A stretch of DNA of 64,000 nt from Actinacidiphila guanduensis. Lineage in GTDB: Bacteria; Actinomycetota; Actinomycetes; Streptomycetales; Streptomycetaceae. Shown piece after piece: positions 37,340-45,797 of the stretch (position 1 is its first letter; each line of letters starts with the position of its first letter). A program made the translations under genes and the position numbers. The stretch covers positions 124,001 to 188,000 of the forward strand of contig NZ_FNIE01000013.1 of assembly GCF_900103985.1 (NCBI RefSeq), in the 5' to 3' direction. The notes under the pieces are model-generated. The model made no database searches, had not been told where the DNA came from, and worked only from the letters and a program-made list of their open reading frames with translations.

Positions 37340-38176
37340 GTGACCGTCAAGGGCATCGACGTCGCCTCGTTCCAGTCCACCACCTACGACACGGCCGGCC
37401 TGGGCTTCGTGGTGGTCAAGGCCACCGAGGGCACCGGCTACATCAACCCCAAGCACAAGGACCAGGTCGCGCACGCCCGCGCCGCCGGCCTGGTCGTCGG
37501 CCACTACCACTACGCCAAGCCCGGCAGCATGACCGACCAGGCCGCCTACTTCCTCAAGCACGCCGCTCCCGCCGCCGGCGACCTGCTCGCCCTGGACTGG
37601 GAGGACTCCGGTGTCAGCAACGCCGACAAGGACGCCTGGATCAAGCACGTCCAGTCCGCGGCCGGCGGCCACCGCGTGCTGCTCTACTGCAACAAGAGCT
37701 TCTGGCTGCACCGCGACACCACGAGCTTCTGCGGCGACGGGCTGTGGATAGCGGACCCCGACTCCGCGGCCGGCCACCCCGCCGTCGAGCACCCCTGGAC
37801 CATCCACCAGTACAGCTCGGCCGGCGGCACCGACCGCAACGTCGCCAACTTCGCCTCCGCGGCCGCCTTGAAGGCCTGGGCCGCGAAGAGCTCGGCCGCG
37901 CCACCGGCCTACGCGCCCTTCCCCGGCGCCTCCTGGTTCACCGTCGGCCGCAAGTCACCGGTCGTGGCCGCCATGCACGCGCGGCTGGTCGCCGTCGGCT
38001 GCGACCGCTACGAGTCGACGAAGAACAAGGACGTCATCGGCTCCGGCGACATCGCCTCCTACGAGGCATGGCAGCGCAAGTACAACAGCGAGCACCACAA
38101 GGGCTGGTCCGGCGCCGCCCTGAAGTGGCCGCCGGGCAAGGAGACGTGGGACGCCCTGCACGTCCCGGACGTCTGA
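37340..38176 (+). CDS. GH25 lysozyme (muramidase), no signal peptide
   Basis: A 278-residue GH25 hydrolase. The catalytic set is Asp7 in KGIDVASFQ, Asp86 and Glu88 in LALDWED. The C-terminal 75 residues (from FPGASWFTVGRKSPVV) resemble a peptidoglycan-binding endolysin module. The GTG start follows AAAGGGGGAGG, only a few codons before the barrel, so no signal peptide is present. That is usual for phage endolysins, which need a holin, and unusual for secreted Streptomyces muramidases. No holin gene is visible nearby. Function outside lysis, or phage origin, remains open. Confidence 0.88.
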   Translation: MTVKGIDVASFQSTTYDTAGLGFVVVKATEGTGYINPKHKDQVAHARAAGLVVGHYHYAKPGSMTDQAAYFLKHAAPAAGDLLALDWEDSGVSNADKDAWIKHVQSAAGGHRVLLYCNKSFWLHRDTTSFCGDGLWIADPDSAAGHPAVEHPWTIHQYSSAGGTDRNVANFASAAALKAWAAKSSAAPPAYAPFPGASWFTVGRKSPVVAAMHARLVAVGCDRYESTKNKDVIGSGDIASYEAWQRKYNSEHHKGWSGAALKWPPGKETWDALHVPDV

Positions 38177-38304
38177 TCCCGCCCCGCGGGCTCCCGGCAC
38201 CTCCGCGTCCGCACCCGGCCCGGCCGCGGCCGGTGCGGCGGCCGAGCGGGTGACGCCGCCGTACCGCCCGTTAGCCGGCCCGGCGAGCGGGAACGCCCAC
38301 CGGC

Positions 38305-39333
38305 ATGGAGCCCGTCGAGGCATTGGACCGCATCGCCTTCCTGCTGGAGCGCGCCCTGGCGCCCACCTACCGCGTCAGGGCCTTCCGCAACGCCGCCGAC
38401 GTGCTGTCCGCGCACCCGCGCGAGGAGGTCGCCCGCCTGTCCGGCCAGGGCCGGCTCACCGACCTGAAGGGGATCGGCAGGACCACCGCGCAGGTCGTCG
38501 CGGAAGCACTGGCCGGCGGCACCCCCGGCTACCTCGCCGAGCTGGAGCGCGAGCAGCCCGGCGCCGCGCCGCCCGGCCTCGGCGACGAGCTGCGGGCCGC
38601 GCTGCGCGGCGACTGCCACGTGCACTCCGACTGGTCCGACGGCGGCAGCCCCATCGAGGCCATGGCCCGCACCGCCCGCGACCTCGGCCACGCCTGGATC
38701 GTCCTCACCGACCACAGCCCCCGGCTGAAGGTCGCCCGCGGCCTGACCGCCGAGCGGCTGCTGCGCCAGCTCGACACCGTCGCCGCGCTCAACGAGCAGC
38801 TGGCCCCCTTCCGGCTGCTCACCGGCATCGAGTGCGACATCCTCGCCGACGGCACCCTGGACCAGCGGCCCGACCTGCTGGACCGGCTGGACCTCGTCGT
38901 CGCCTCCGCGCACTCCGAACTGCGCATGCCGGGGCCGCAGTTCACCCGCCGACTGGTGGCGGCCGCGAGCAACCCCCTGGTGGACGTGCTCGGCCACTGC
39001 ACCAACCGGCTGATCGGCCCCAAGTCCCGCCCGCAGTCGGCCTTCGACGCCGAGGAGGTCTTCGCCGCCTGCGCCGCGGCCGGCACCGCCGTGGAGATCA
39101 ACAGCAGCCCGCACCGGCTCGACCCGCCCCGCGACCTGCTCGCCCTCGCCCGCGACCTGGGCACCCTGTTCGCCATCGACAGCGACGCCCACGCCCCCGG
39201 CCAGCTCGACTGGCAGCGGCACGGCTGCGCCCGCGCGCAGGAGGCCGGCATCGGCGCCGAGCGGATCGTCACCACCTGGAGCGCACCGCAGCTGCTGGAG
39301 TGGACGGCGACGAGGCGGCCGCCCCGGCCGTGA
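38305..39333 (+). CDS. PolX-like HhH plus PHP-domain phosphoesterase
   Basis: A 342-residue protein. Residues 1-75 contain a helix-hairpin-helix like that of family X polymerases (LKGIGRTTAQVVAEAL). Residues 105-330 are a complete PHP metal site: DCHVHSDWSDG, LTDHSPRL, GIECDIL, SAHSELRM, GHCTN, SSPHRLD and DSDAHAP. The polymerase palm domain between these parts in bacterial PolX is missing. It could be a phosphoesterase or nuclease acting on DNA ends. It starts the plus-strand side that converges on the BKACE gene. Confidence 0.85.
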   Translation: MEPVEALDRIAFLLERALAPTYRVRAFRNAADVLSAHPREEVARLSGQGRLTDLKGIGRTTAQVVAEALAGGTPGYLAELEREQPGAAPPGLGDELRAALRGDCHVHSDWSDGGSPIEAMARTARDLGHAWIVLTDHSPRLKVARGLTAERLLRQLDTVAALNEQLAPFRLLTGIECDILADGTLDQRPDLLDRLDLVVASAHSELRMPGPQFTRRLVAAASNPLVDVLGHCTNRLIGPKSRPQSAFDAEEVFAACAAAGTAVEINSSPHRLDPPRDLLALARDLGTLFAIDSDAHAPGQLDWQRHGCARAQEAGIGAERIVTTWSAPQLLEWTATRRPPRP

Positions 39334-39359
39334 CCGGCTGCGGCCGCTTCAAGGGGGCA

Positions 39360-40112
39360 TCAACGGCGGCCCGGCGCCGACTCCTTGAGCAGGATCGCGG
39401 CGGCCTGCACCAGCGCGGTGTTGTCCTCGGCCGGGGTGCCGTCGGGGAGCAGCAGGGTGTCCTCCAGGCCGATCCTGGTGTCCAGGCCGCGCCCGGCGGC
39501 CAGCCGCAGCACCGGCCAGGCGCCGCCGTCCTCGCCGTGCAGCAGCACCGGGCCGCGGGCCGCGGCCCCCAGGTCGTCCAGCGCGGCCAGCTCGTCGAGC
39601 AGGGCGGCCGCGGTCGCGGGCGCGCTCTCGGCGGCGGTGTCGGTCACCTCGGCGAGCACCCGCAGCAGCCGGTGCGTGTGCGGCCAGGCGCGCAGCCGGG
39701 CGGCGGCCGGCGTGCCCGAGAAGACGCCGGCCTCGACGCCGATCCCGGTCTCCAGCAGCGCGGCCGCCACGATCTCGGCGCCCTCCTCGTGCCAGTTGAC
39801 CGAGGCGTGGTCGGGCAGCACCGACCAGGAGCGCACCAGCGCGGCCCGGCGCTGCGGATCCGGCTCCGTCCACTCCCCGGTGGTCACCCCGATCGGGACG
39901 CCCGGCGCGGAGGCCCGTACCGCGGCCACGGCGGCGTCCACGTGCACAGGAGCCATGGTCTGCGCGCCCTGCTCGTCCCTGGGGTGGATGTGGATCGAGC
40001 GCGCTCCCGCGACCACTGCTTCGGCGGCCGCGTCACCGAGCTGCCGAGGGGTCACCGGCAGCAGCTCGCACTCGCGTCGTTCTCTCGTGCCGTTGAGGCA
40101 TACCTGGAGCAT
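39360..40112 (-). CDS. BKACE (DUF849) beta-keto acid cleavage enzyme
   Basis: A 250-residue TIM-barrel protein. It starts MLQVCLNGTRERREC and has the zinc-type HxH motif (RSIHIHPRDEQG), SVNWHEEGA and GIGVEAGVFSG. BKACE enzymes cleave a beta-keto acid with acetyl-CoA to acetoacetate and a CoA ester; known cases act in lysine and carnitine degradation. It is shorter than most members (270-310), with a weak C-terminus. The neighbours give no substrate hint. The start was set at the first family-like Met. Confidence 0.78.
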   Translation of the reverse strand: MLQVCLNGTRERRECELLPVTPRQLGDAAAEAVVAGARSIHIHPRDEQGAQTMAPVHVDAAVAAVRASAPGVPIGVTTGEWTEPDPQRRAALVRSWSVLPDHASVNWHEEGAEIVAAALLETGIGVEAGVFSGTPAAARLRAWPHTHRLLRVLAEVTDTAAESAPATAAALLDELAALDDLGAAARGPVLLHGEDGGAWPVLRLAAGRGLDTRIGLEDTLLLPDGTPAEDNTALVQAAAILLKESAPGRR

Positions 40113-40354
40113 GGCGTGATCATCCCAGCCGGGACCGGGCGTCCCGATCAGCCGCGGCGCTGCGGCGCCCGCGTGTCGGAGCGGGGCGCCAAGAGCGCTG
40201 CCAGTGGCGGGTGGTGGCGGACGGGGTGGCGCGGCGTGGGGCGTCGGGGACAGGTGGCGGACGGGCACAGCGGGCTCAGCGGGCAGAGTGGGCGGCGGGC
40301 CCGGCCGAATGGGGGAGCGGCCGGGCCCGCCTGGTGCGCACGGTCCGCGCGGGG

Positions 40355-42439
40355 TCAGGTCGTCGTGCAGACCGTGCCGTTCAGGGTGAAGACCGTCGGC
40401 GGGGGATAGGCACCGGAGTTGGCGCCGGTGAAGCCGAAGTCCGCGGAGTTGCCGCCGTTGGCCGCCAAAGTGCCGTTCCAGTCCACCGGGGTGGCCGTCA
40501 CCGTGCGGCCGCTCTGGGCGAGTTGGGCGTTCCAGAAGCCGGTGACGGACTCGTCGGTGCCGGGCGGGAAGGAGAAGGCGAGCGTCCAGCCGGTGATCGG
40601 GGCCGGCCCGGTGTTGGTGACGTTCACGTCGGCGTTGAAGCCGTTGCCCCAGCCGGCGGTGAGCCGGTAGGAGACCCGGCAGGTGGAGTTGGCGGGGGTG
40701 CCGGTGCGGACGGTCACCGGAGCCGAGGGCCGTGACAGGCGGCCGGCGGAGTCGCGGGCCAGCACGTTCCAGGTGGCGGTGGTGCCCGGGGTCAGGTTGT
40801 GCACGGTGACGGGGCCGCCGGTGGAGCTGCCGAGCAGCTCGCTGCTCGTACCGTTCTGCCGGTACACCTCGTAGCGGTCCACGCTGCCGCCGGAGGAGGG
40901 CGTGAAGGCCACCGTCGCGCTGGTGTCGTCGGCCGCGGTGACGTGCGGCGCCCCGGGGGCCGTGAGCGGCGAGGTGCTGCCGGCCGCCGGGTGCAGGGTG
41001 AGCGTGGTGATGGAGTACGGCGGCAGGGTCTGCGGCAGCGAGGCGTCGGTGGTGGAGGTGGTGACGGAGGTCGCCCGGTCCAGGTAGGAGGCCACGGTCG
41101 CGGCCGCGCCGGAGGGGGTGAACCCGTCGAGGTGCAGGGCGACCTGGGCCGCGTGCGCGGGGTCCTTGTTGATGAGCATGACGCTCAGGTCACCGTCCGC
41201 CCGGTGCACCGCGTGGGCGGCGACCAGCGCGCTGGAGGTGCCGGCGCCCACCAACTGGTCGCCCGGGCGGCCGAGTTCGCTGAGCATTTTGATGGCGTAG
41301 TAGGTCGGGAAGGGCGTGTTGAGCGGCGGCTCGCAGACCTGGCCCACGCAGGTGCCGCTGGAGAGGATGCCGTAGTCCTGGTAGTCGGTGGCCCCGTCGG
41401 GGGCGGTGCTGATCGCCTGCGGGCCGTTGTGGGTGTCCCACCAGTCCACGGTGAACACCCCGCTCTGCAGGGCGGTCAGGTAGGTGTCGGCGCCGAACAG
41501 GGCGTCGGGTTGGGTGTCCTCATCGACATTGGAGTTCACCTCGGTGAGCGCGATCGGCAGGTCGCCGGCGCCACCGCGCACCAACTGGTCCTTGAGCTGG
41601 TCGAGTTCGCCGGTGAGCTGGGAGGGCTCGCCGAGCATGCCGGCCGCGTCGGAGCCGCCGGGGTACCAGTGCACGATCACGAAGTCCGCCTTGCCGGCGA
41701 TCAGCGGGATCACCGTGTGGTTCCAGTCGGCGCTCTCGCCCGCGGCCATCACGCCGTCCGGCCAGTTGCCGGGCAGCGTCAGCACCGCGCCGATCTTCAC
41801 CGACGGGTCCACGGCCTTCATCGCCGAGGCGTACTGCGCCAGGTTCTGCGCGTAGGCGGTGGGCGAGGTGTCGGCGTGGGTGTCGGTCTCCCAGCCGGAG
41901 CCGTAGTGGCCGTTGCCGTAGATCTCGTTGCCGATCTCCCAGAACTTGGCACCGTAGCCCTTGGTGACGTTGGCGTAGCGGACCCAGTCCGCGGCCTCCT
42001 GCGGGGTGCCGGAGCCGTAGTTGGCGATGAGGATCGGCTGCGCGCCGGTCTTGGCGACGGTGCCCATGAAGGAGTCGAAGTCCGTGCCGGGCGCCACGTA
42101 GCCGCCGGGCGCGGTGTTGTCCTGCCAGTGGTACATGTCGCCGTAGCTGCCGCCGGGGTAGCGCAGCATCCCGATGTGGGCGTCCTGCAGCAGGTCCTGG
42201 ACCTGCGGGACGTTCATCTGGGCGTCCCACACCGCGCTGTTGAGGCCGTAGGCGGTGCCGGGGATGGTGCCGAAGCCCTCGTCGGCGTCGACGGTCACGG
42301 CGACCGGGGCGCTGCCGGGGTCGTCTGCCGCCGCGGTGCCGCCGCCGGCCAGCAGGGCGGCGCCGAGGGCGGCGGCCGCGGCGGCCGCGGCCAGGCGGCG
42401 CCGCCAGGACCCGGCGGCGGGGTGTCTGTGGACGAGCAC
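40355..42439 (-). CDS. Secreted clan GH-A glycosidase with Fn3 and CBM2
   Basis: A 694-residue exported protein: signal peptide about 1-38, (beta/alpha)8-type catalytic domain about 45-400 with probable acid/base Glu172 in FWEIGNEI and nucleophile Glu300 in PIALTEVNS, a C-terminal beta domain, Fn3 (about 490-580), and a CBM2 (about 590-694) with CRVSY and VDWNGTL. It resembles the GH51/GH39 arabinofuranosidase-like families. Cellulose- or xylan-linked arabinose chains are a plausible target. The exact CebR box upstream indicates cellulose-responsive control. The GTG start has AAGGTGAG upstream. Confidence 0.85.
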   Translation of the reverse strand: MLVHRHPAAGSWRRRLAAAAAAAALGAALLAGGGTAAADDPGSAPVAVTVDADEGFGTIPGTAYGLNSAVWDAQMNVPQVQDLLQDAHIGMLRYPGGSYGDMYHWQDNTAPGGYVAPGTDFDSFMGTVAKTGAQPILIANYGSGTPQEAADWVRYANVTKGYGAKFWEIGNEIYGNGHYGSGWETDTHADTSPTAYAQNLAQYASAMKAVDPSVKIGAVLTLPGNWPDGVMAAGESADWNHTVIPLIAGKADFVIVHWYPGGSDAAGMLGEPSQLTGELDQLKDQLVRGGAGDLPIALTEVNSNVDEDTQPDALFGADTYLTALQSGVFTVDWWDTHNGPQAISTAPDGATDYQDYGILSSGTCVGQVCEPPLNTPFPTYYAIKMLSELGRPGDQLVGAGTSSALVAAHAVHRADGDLSVMLINKDPAHAAQVALHLDGFTPSGAAATVASYLDRATSVTTSTTDASLPQTLPPYSITTLTLHPAAGSTSPLTAPGAPHVTAADDTSATVAFTPSSGGSVDRYEVYRQNGTSSELLGSSTGGPVTVHNLTPGTTATWNVLARDSAGRLSRPSAPVTVRTGTPANSTCRVSYRLTAGWGNGFNADVNVTNTGPAPITGWTLAFSFPPGTDESVTGFWNAQLAQSGRTVTATPVDWNGTLAANGGNSADFGFTGANSGAYPPPTVFTLNGTVCTTT

Positions 42440-42542
42440 GGGGTTCTCACCTTCGTCAGGCGGGACGTGGGGGGCGTGCGTGGTTCGTCGCAGGTGCGGC
42501 TGCCCGGCGCGCGGGCACGGCGTGGGGGCCGGGCGCGCGTTG

Positions 42543-42556
42543 TGGGAGCGCTCCCA
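42543..42556. promoter_or_regulatory. Exact CebR box
   Basis: The palindrome TGGGAGCGCTCCCA, identical to the known Streptomyces CebR (LacI family) binding site, lies 104 bp upstream of the GH/CBM2 gene start. Cello-oligosaccharides relieve CebR repression. In the 259-bp gap 42440-42698 nothing else is evident. Confidence 0.85.
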
Positions 42557-42698
42557 TAGTTGGCCGGGGCGGCGCCGCTGTCAATGGCGCGGTACGGGGT
42601 GGCCGGGCGGGGTTGCGGGGGAGCGGGGAGCGCCGGCGGTTCGTGGGGCGCTCCCCGTGTCGAATTCCCTGTGCGGAAGGGGCCGTTGGGCGCGCGCG

Positions 42699-43589
42699 TC
42701 AGCCCTTCGGGGCGAAGTGGCTGCCCTGGGCGAGGTCTTCCAGGAGCGTCGGGCCGGTGGGCTGCCAGGACATCAGCTCACGGGTGAGGTCGTTGGAGGC
42801 CGGGATGTCCAGCGCGGCGAAGGGGCCGAGGAAGCCGAAGTGCCCCGCGGCGTCCTCGGCGCTGATGGAGGTGGTCGGGACGCCCAGGCCGTCGGCGATC
42901 ACCTGGGCGATGTCGCGCAGCCGCACGCCCTCCTCGCCGACACCGTGCAGCACCGAGCCGGCCGGCGCGTTCTCGACCGCGAGCCGGAACAGCCGGGCGG
43001 CGTCGAGGCGGTGGACGGCGTTCCAGCGGTTGGCGCCGTCGCCGACGTAGGCGGACACGCCCTTGGCGCGGGCGGTCTCCACCAGGGAGGTGGCGAAACC
43101 GGCCCGGTCCAGGTCGTGGACGGAGGGCGAGAGCCGCAGCACCACCGAGCGCACGCCCTGCTCGGCGAGGTCCAGGGTGGTCTGCGCGCTCGCGCTGCGC
43201 GGGCTGCCGGGAGCGGGCCGGTCCTTCTCGGTGCCCGGCCGTCCGAAGCCGACCGGAGTCCCCGAGGCGATCACCAGCGGCCGCCCGGAGCCCTTCAGCT
43301 CGGCGCCCATCGCCTCGATCGCGCGCTGGTCCACCTCCGTGGAGCGCGTGTACTGGGTGAAGTCGTGGATGAAGGCGAGGTGGACCACGCCGTCCGACGC
43401 GGCGGCGCCGGCCCGCAGGCTGTCCAGATCCTCCAGGTCGCCGCGCTGGACGGCGGCACCTGCCTGCTCCAGGGTGCGGGCGGAGGCGTCGGAGCGGGCG
43501 AGGCCGAGCACCTCGTGGCCGGCGCCGAGCAGTTCGGGGACGACGGCGGAACCGATGAAGCCGGAAGCGCCGGTGACGAAGACACGCAT
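42699..43589 (-). CDS. Extended-SDR NAD(P)-binding protein, divergent from TetR
   Basis: A 296-residue extended/atypical SDR. The nucleotide loop is VTGASGFIGSAV and the strand around VIASGTPVG follows. The active-site YxxxK is not visible; the position reads SASAQTT. Sequence GWQPTGP-like QPTGPTLLEDL ends the protein. Similar atypical SDRs act in redox or antibiotic stress. It is divergent from a TetR gene across a large operator dyad, implying TetR repression of this gene. Confidence 0.83.
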   Translation of the reverse strand: MRVFVTGASGFIGSAVVPELLGAGHEVLGLARSDASARTLEQAGAAVQRGDLEDLDSLRAGAAASDGVVHLAFIHDFTQYTRSTEVDQRAIEAMGAELKGSGRPLVIASGTPVGFGRPGTEKDRPAPGSPRSASAQTTLDLAEQGVRSVVLRLSPSVHDLDRAGFATSLVETARAKGVSAYVGDGANRWNAVHRLDAARLFRLAVENAPAGSVLHGVGEEGVRLRDIAQVIADGLGVPTTSISAEDAAGHFGFLGPFAALDIPASNDLTRELMSWQPTGPTLLEDLAQGSHFAPKG

Positions 43590-43628
43590 GGGGGACCTCC
43601 AAGGGGCGGCCGCAGGCCGGGCACCCGT

Positions 43629-43682
43629 CGATGTCAGTGACTGTCGTCAGCCTAGCACTTATGACGGCAGTCACTGACATCG
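43629..43682. promoter_or_regulatory. Large TetR operator dyad between SDR and TetR genes
   Basis: Arms of 21 bp (43629-43649 and 43662-43682) are inverted repeats with one mismatch and a 12-base spacer. Each arm contains the near-palindrome GTCAGTGACTG, so two dimers could bind. The dyad covers the promoter region of both divergent genes: TetR has TACCAT at 43685-43690, six bases before its ATG. Confidence 0.75.
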
Positions 43683-43696
43683 CGTACCATCGCGTC

Positions 43697-44281
43697 ATGG
43701 GTCGATGGGAGCCGAACGCGCGCGAGAGGCTGTTTCTGGCCGCGCTGGAGCTGTACGCGGAGCGCGGCTTCGAGCAGACGACGGTGGCCGAGATCGCCCG
43801 GCGGGCCGGGCTCACCGAGCGCACCTTCTTCCGGCACTTCCCGGACAAGCGCGAGGTGCTGTTCACCGGGTCGGACGGCATGGTCGGGCAGCTCGCCGAG
43901 GTGATCGCGCGGGCGCCGCAGGAGTCGCTGCCGCTGGGCGCGGTCGCCGAGGCGCTGGGTGCCGTCGCCAGGCCGATGCAGGAGCGGCGCGAGGGGGTGC
44001 TCGCCCGGCAGAAGGTGGTCGCTGCCCATGCCGAGCTGCGCGAGCGCGAGCTGGTCAAGCGGTCGAAGCTGGTCGCGGGGACGGTGGAGGCGCTCGAGGC
44101 GCGGGGGGTCGGGCCGCGTGCCGCGCGGCTCAGCGCCGAGGTGGCGCTGGGCGTCTTCCACGTCGCCTTCGAGCGGTGGGTGGGGGCCGATGGGGAGACG
44201 CGGGAGCTGCCGGACATGATCGCGGAGACGTTCGCGGAGCTGCGCGAGGTGGCGGTCGGCGGGGGTGTGCCGGCGGGGTGA
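43697..44281 (+). CDS. TetR-family transcriptional regulator
   Basis: A 194-residue TetR regulator. The N-terminal HTH is clear: ARERLFLAALELYAERGFEQTTVAEIARRAGLTERTFFRHF split over residues 9-49. The remaining helices form a divergent ligand domain. I chose the ATG at 43697 because TACCAT ends six bases upstream, and an earlier in-frame ATG lies inside the operator. It probably represses the divergent SDR and itself through the dyad at 43629-43682. The inducer is unknown. Confidence 0.9.
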   Translation: MGRWEPNARERLFLAALELYAERGFEQTTVAEIARRAGLTERTFFRHFPDKREVLFTGSDGMVGQLAEVIARAPQESLPLGAVAEALGAVARPMQERREGVLARQKVVAAHAELRERELVKRSKLVAGTVEALEARGVGPRAARLSAEVALGVFHVAFERWVGADGETRELPDMIAETFAELREVAVGGGVPAG

Positions 44282-44700
44282 GTGCTCGGGGGCACTCGGG
44301 GTGCGGGGGTGGCTGAGCTGTCGGCTACGGGGCCCCGAGGGATGCGCCGCGGGGCTAGGGTCCTCAGGTGCCTCGGCGGCCTGCGTGCTCGGGGTGCGCC
44401 CGGGGTGGTGGGGCCGTTGGGGCACGCCGGGGTGCGTGAGTGCGTGGGGTGCGGGGGTGTTCTGAGCCGTCGGCTGAGCCGGGGCGCTTGGGTCTTCGCG
44501 AGTGGGAAGGCCTGAGTCTTCGAGGTCCGCTGGGGGCCTTGGGCCCTTGAGGGGGTCCTTGTGGCGGGGGCTCTCGAACCGTTGCGGTGGGGTGCTCCCG
44601 TGGCGGGTGCCTACGGGGTGACCGCGGCGGCGTCAACTGAACAGGTGAAACTGTTCAGGTTCACCTGGACAGGTTGGGCTGCGGGTCGTATGGTTGGTTC
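44282..44700. other. 419-bp G-rich spacer with direct repeats, no gene
   Basis: The spacer after TetR starts with a 6-bp-stem hairpin over the stop (44280-44297). Two related blocks (about 44295-44330 and 44442-44477) share GGGGTGCGGGGGTG followed by CTGAGC-TGTCGGCT-like bases. The 3' end carries the MarR promoter and dyads. No open frame with actinomycete codon bias was convincing. Confidence 0.6.
44638..44694 (+). promoter_or_regulatory. MarR promoter with nested operator dyads
   Basis: TGAACAG (44638-44644) and CTGTTCA (44651-44657) form a perfect dyad; CAGGTGAA (44642-44649) and TTCACCTG (44660-44667) form a second, overlapping one. TGGACA at 44666-44671 and TATGGT at 44689-44694 make a 17-bp-spaced promoter overlapped by the second dyad. 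The ATG lies six bases after TATGGT. This suggests autorepression by MarR. Confidence 0.72.
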
Positions 44701-45153
44701 ATGGAGAACCGTACCGACGCGGTGGCCGAGTCCGCCGTACGCGCGGCCAGTGACCTGCGCGTGGTGGTCAGCCGGCTGCGCCGGCGGCTGCGCGAGGTGG
44801 CCGAGACGTGGGACCTGACGCCTTCGCAGACCTCCGCGCTGAGCCGGCTGAGCAAGGCGGCGGACGGCATCTCCACCAGCGCGCTCGCCGCGGCGGAGGG
44901 CGTGCGCCCGCAGTCGATGGCCGCGACCCTCGCCGTCCTGGACGAGCACGGCCTCATCCAGCGCACCCCTGATCCCGGCGACGGCCGCCGCCAGTTGATC
45001 TCCCTCACCGAGGCGGGCCACCAGCGCCTGGAGGGCGTCCGCCAGGCCCGCTCCGAATGGCTCACCCGCGAGTTGGACGAGCGCTTCACGGAGGACGAGC
45101 GGCGGTTGATCATCGAGGCGATGGTGTTGCTGGAACGGCTGACGGGGCCGTGA
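44701..45153 (+). CDS. MarR-family transcriptional regulator
   Basis: A 150-residue MarR protein. The winged-helix region has LTPSQTSALSRLSK, STSALAAAEGVRPQSMAATLAVLDEHGLI and the wing DPGDGRRQLI. Helices at both ends dimerise. The ATG at 44701 is chosen since a -10 element is six bases upstream. No target gene is directly adjacent; autoregulation by the nested dyads upstream is likely. Inducer unknown. Confidence 0.9.
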   Translation: MENRTDAVAESAVRAASDLRVVVSRLRRRLREVAETWDLTPSQTSALSRLSKAADGISTSALAAAEGVRPQSMAATLAVLDEHGLIQRTPDPGDGRRQLISLTEAGHQRLEGVRQARSEWLTRELDERFTEDERRLIIEAMVLLERLTGP

Positions 45154-45797
45154 GACGCCGCGGCGCTCGGCTTTGGGGTGTTGGGGGTGTCGGGGCCGGG
45201 GCCCCCTTGGGCGGGGGTTGGGTGCTGAGCCTGTGGCTCAGGGCTGGCAAGGGGGCATTCCCGCCCTGCGGGCGGGGGAGGCCGTCGTCGGCGAGGTTTG
45301 CGGACCGGGCGGCGGCGGAGGGGTGCTTCCGGCCGGGCGGCTGCGCGTGCAACGGGCGACTGCGCCGCGCTAAGGGGCCGCACTGACGGGCTGGCCTGAG
45401 GCGACCGGAGTGGAGCGGTTGGGCCGAGATGCCCCCGCACATCCCACAAGCAGGCCGAAGTCCCGAACCGCACGCCCCGATCCGGCGGGCTCCCGCAAGC
45501 CATCCGCCCCATACGCATCCCCGTAGTAAGCCCCCCGCAGACCTTGTGCGGGAGCAATCGGCCCAAACGATCAGCCCCCACGCGAAAAGCCCCCGAAAGC
45601 TCGGTCCGGGCAGCGGCCCGAACCCTGCGCACCAGTTCGGCACCTCCGCGCAAGCCTCCGCACGGCGGCGGCGGCCTTGATCGCGCGCGCCGACCCGGTA
45701 GCTTCCGCGCCGGTGCCGATTCAGGCAACGTTCGCCCGGTCCTGCCCAGGGGACGACGACAGGTCGCTGTGGGGCGCGGGCCGCATAGTCTCGTGGG
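45154..45797. other. 644-bp gap: paired hairpins, otherwise no gene
   Basis: The gap after MarR holds two adjacent 7-bp stem-loops (see the terminator at 45225-45276). The rest has weak codon bias in all frames. Bases 45390-45700 are C-rich with lower third-position GC, giving the look of decayed or noncoding sequence. I see no RNA gene. Confidence 0.5.
45225..45276 (+). terminator. Twin hairpins after MarR gene
   Basis: CTGAGCC TGT GGCTCAG (45225-45241) and CCCGCCC TGC GGGCGGG (45260-45276) are perfect 7-bp stems with 3-base loops, 18 bases apart. No T run follows, but position fits factor-independent or assisted termination of the MarR transcript. Confidence 0.5.

Noticed and set aside
45429..45680. 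Short open frames on the plus strand in the gene-poor gap
   Set aside because: The frames lack third-position G/C bias, no ribosome site or -10 is in place and no domain is recognisable.
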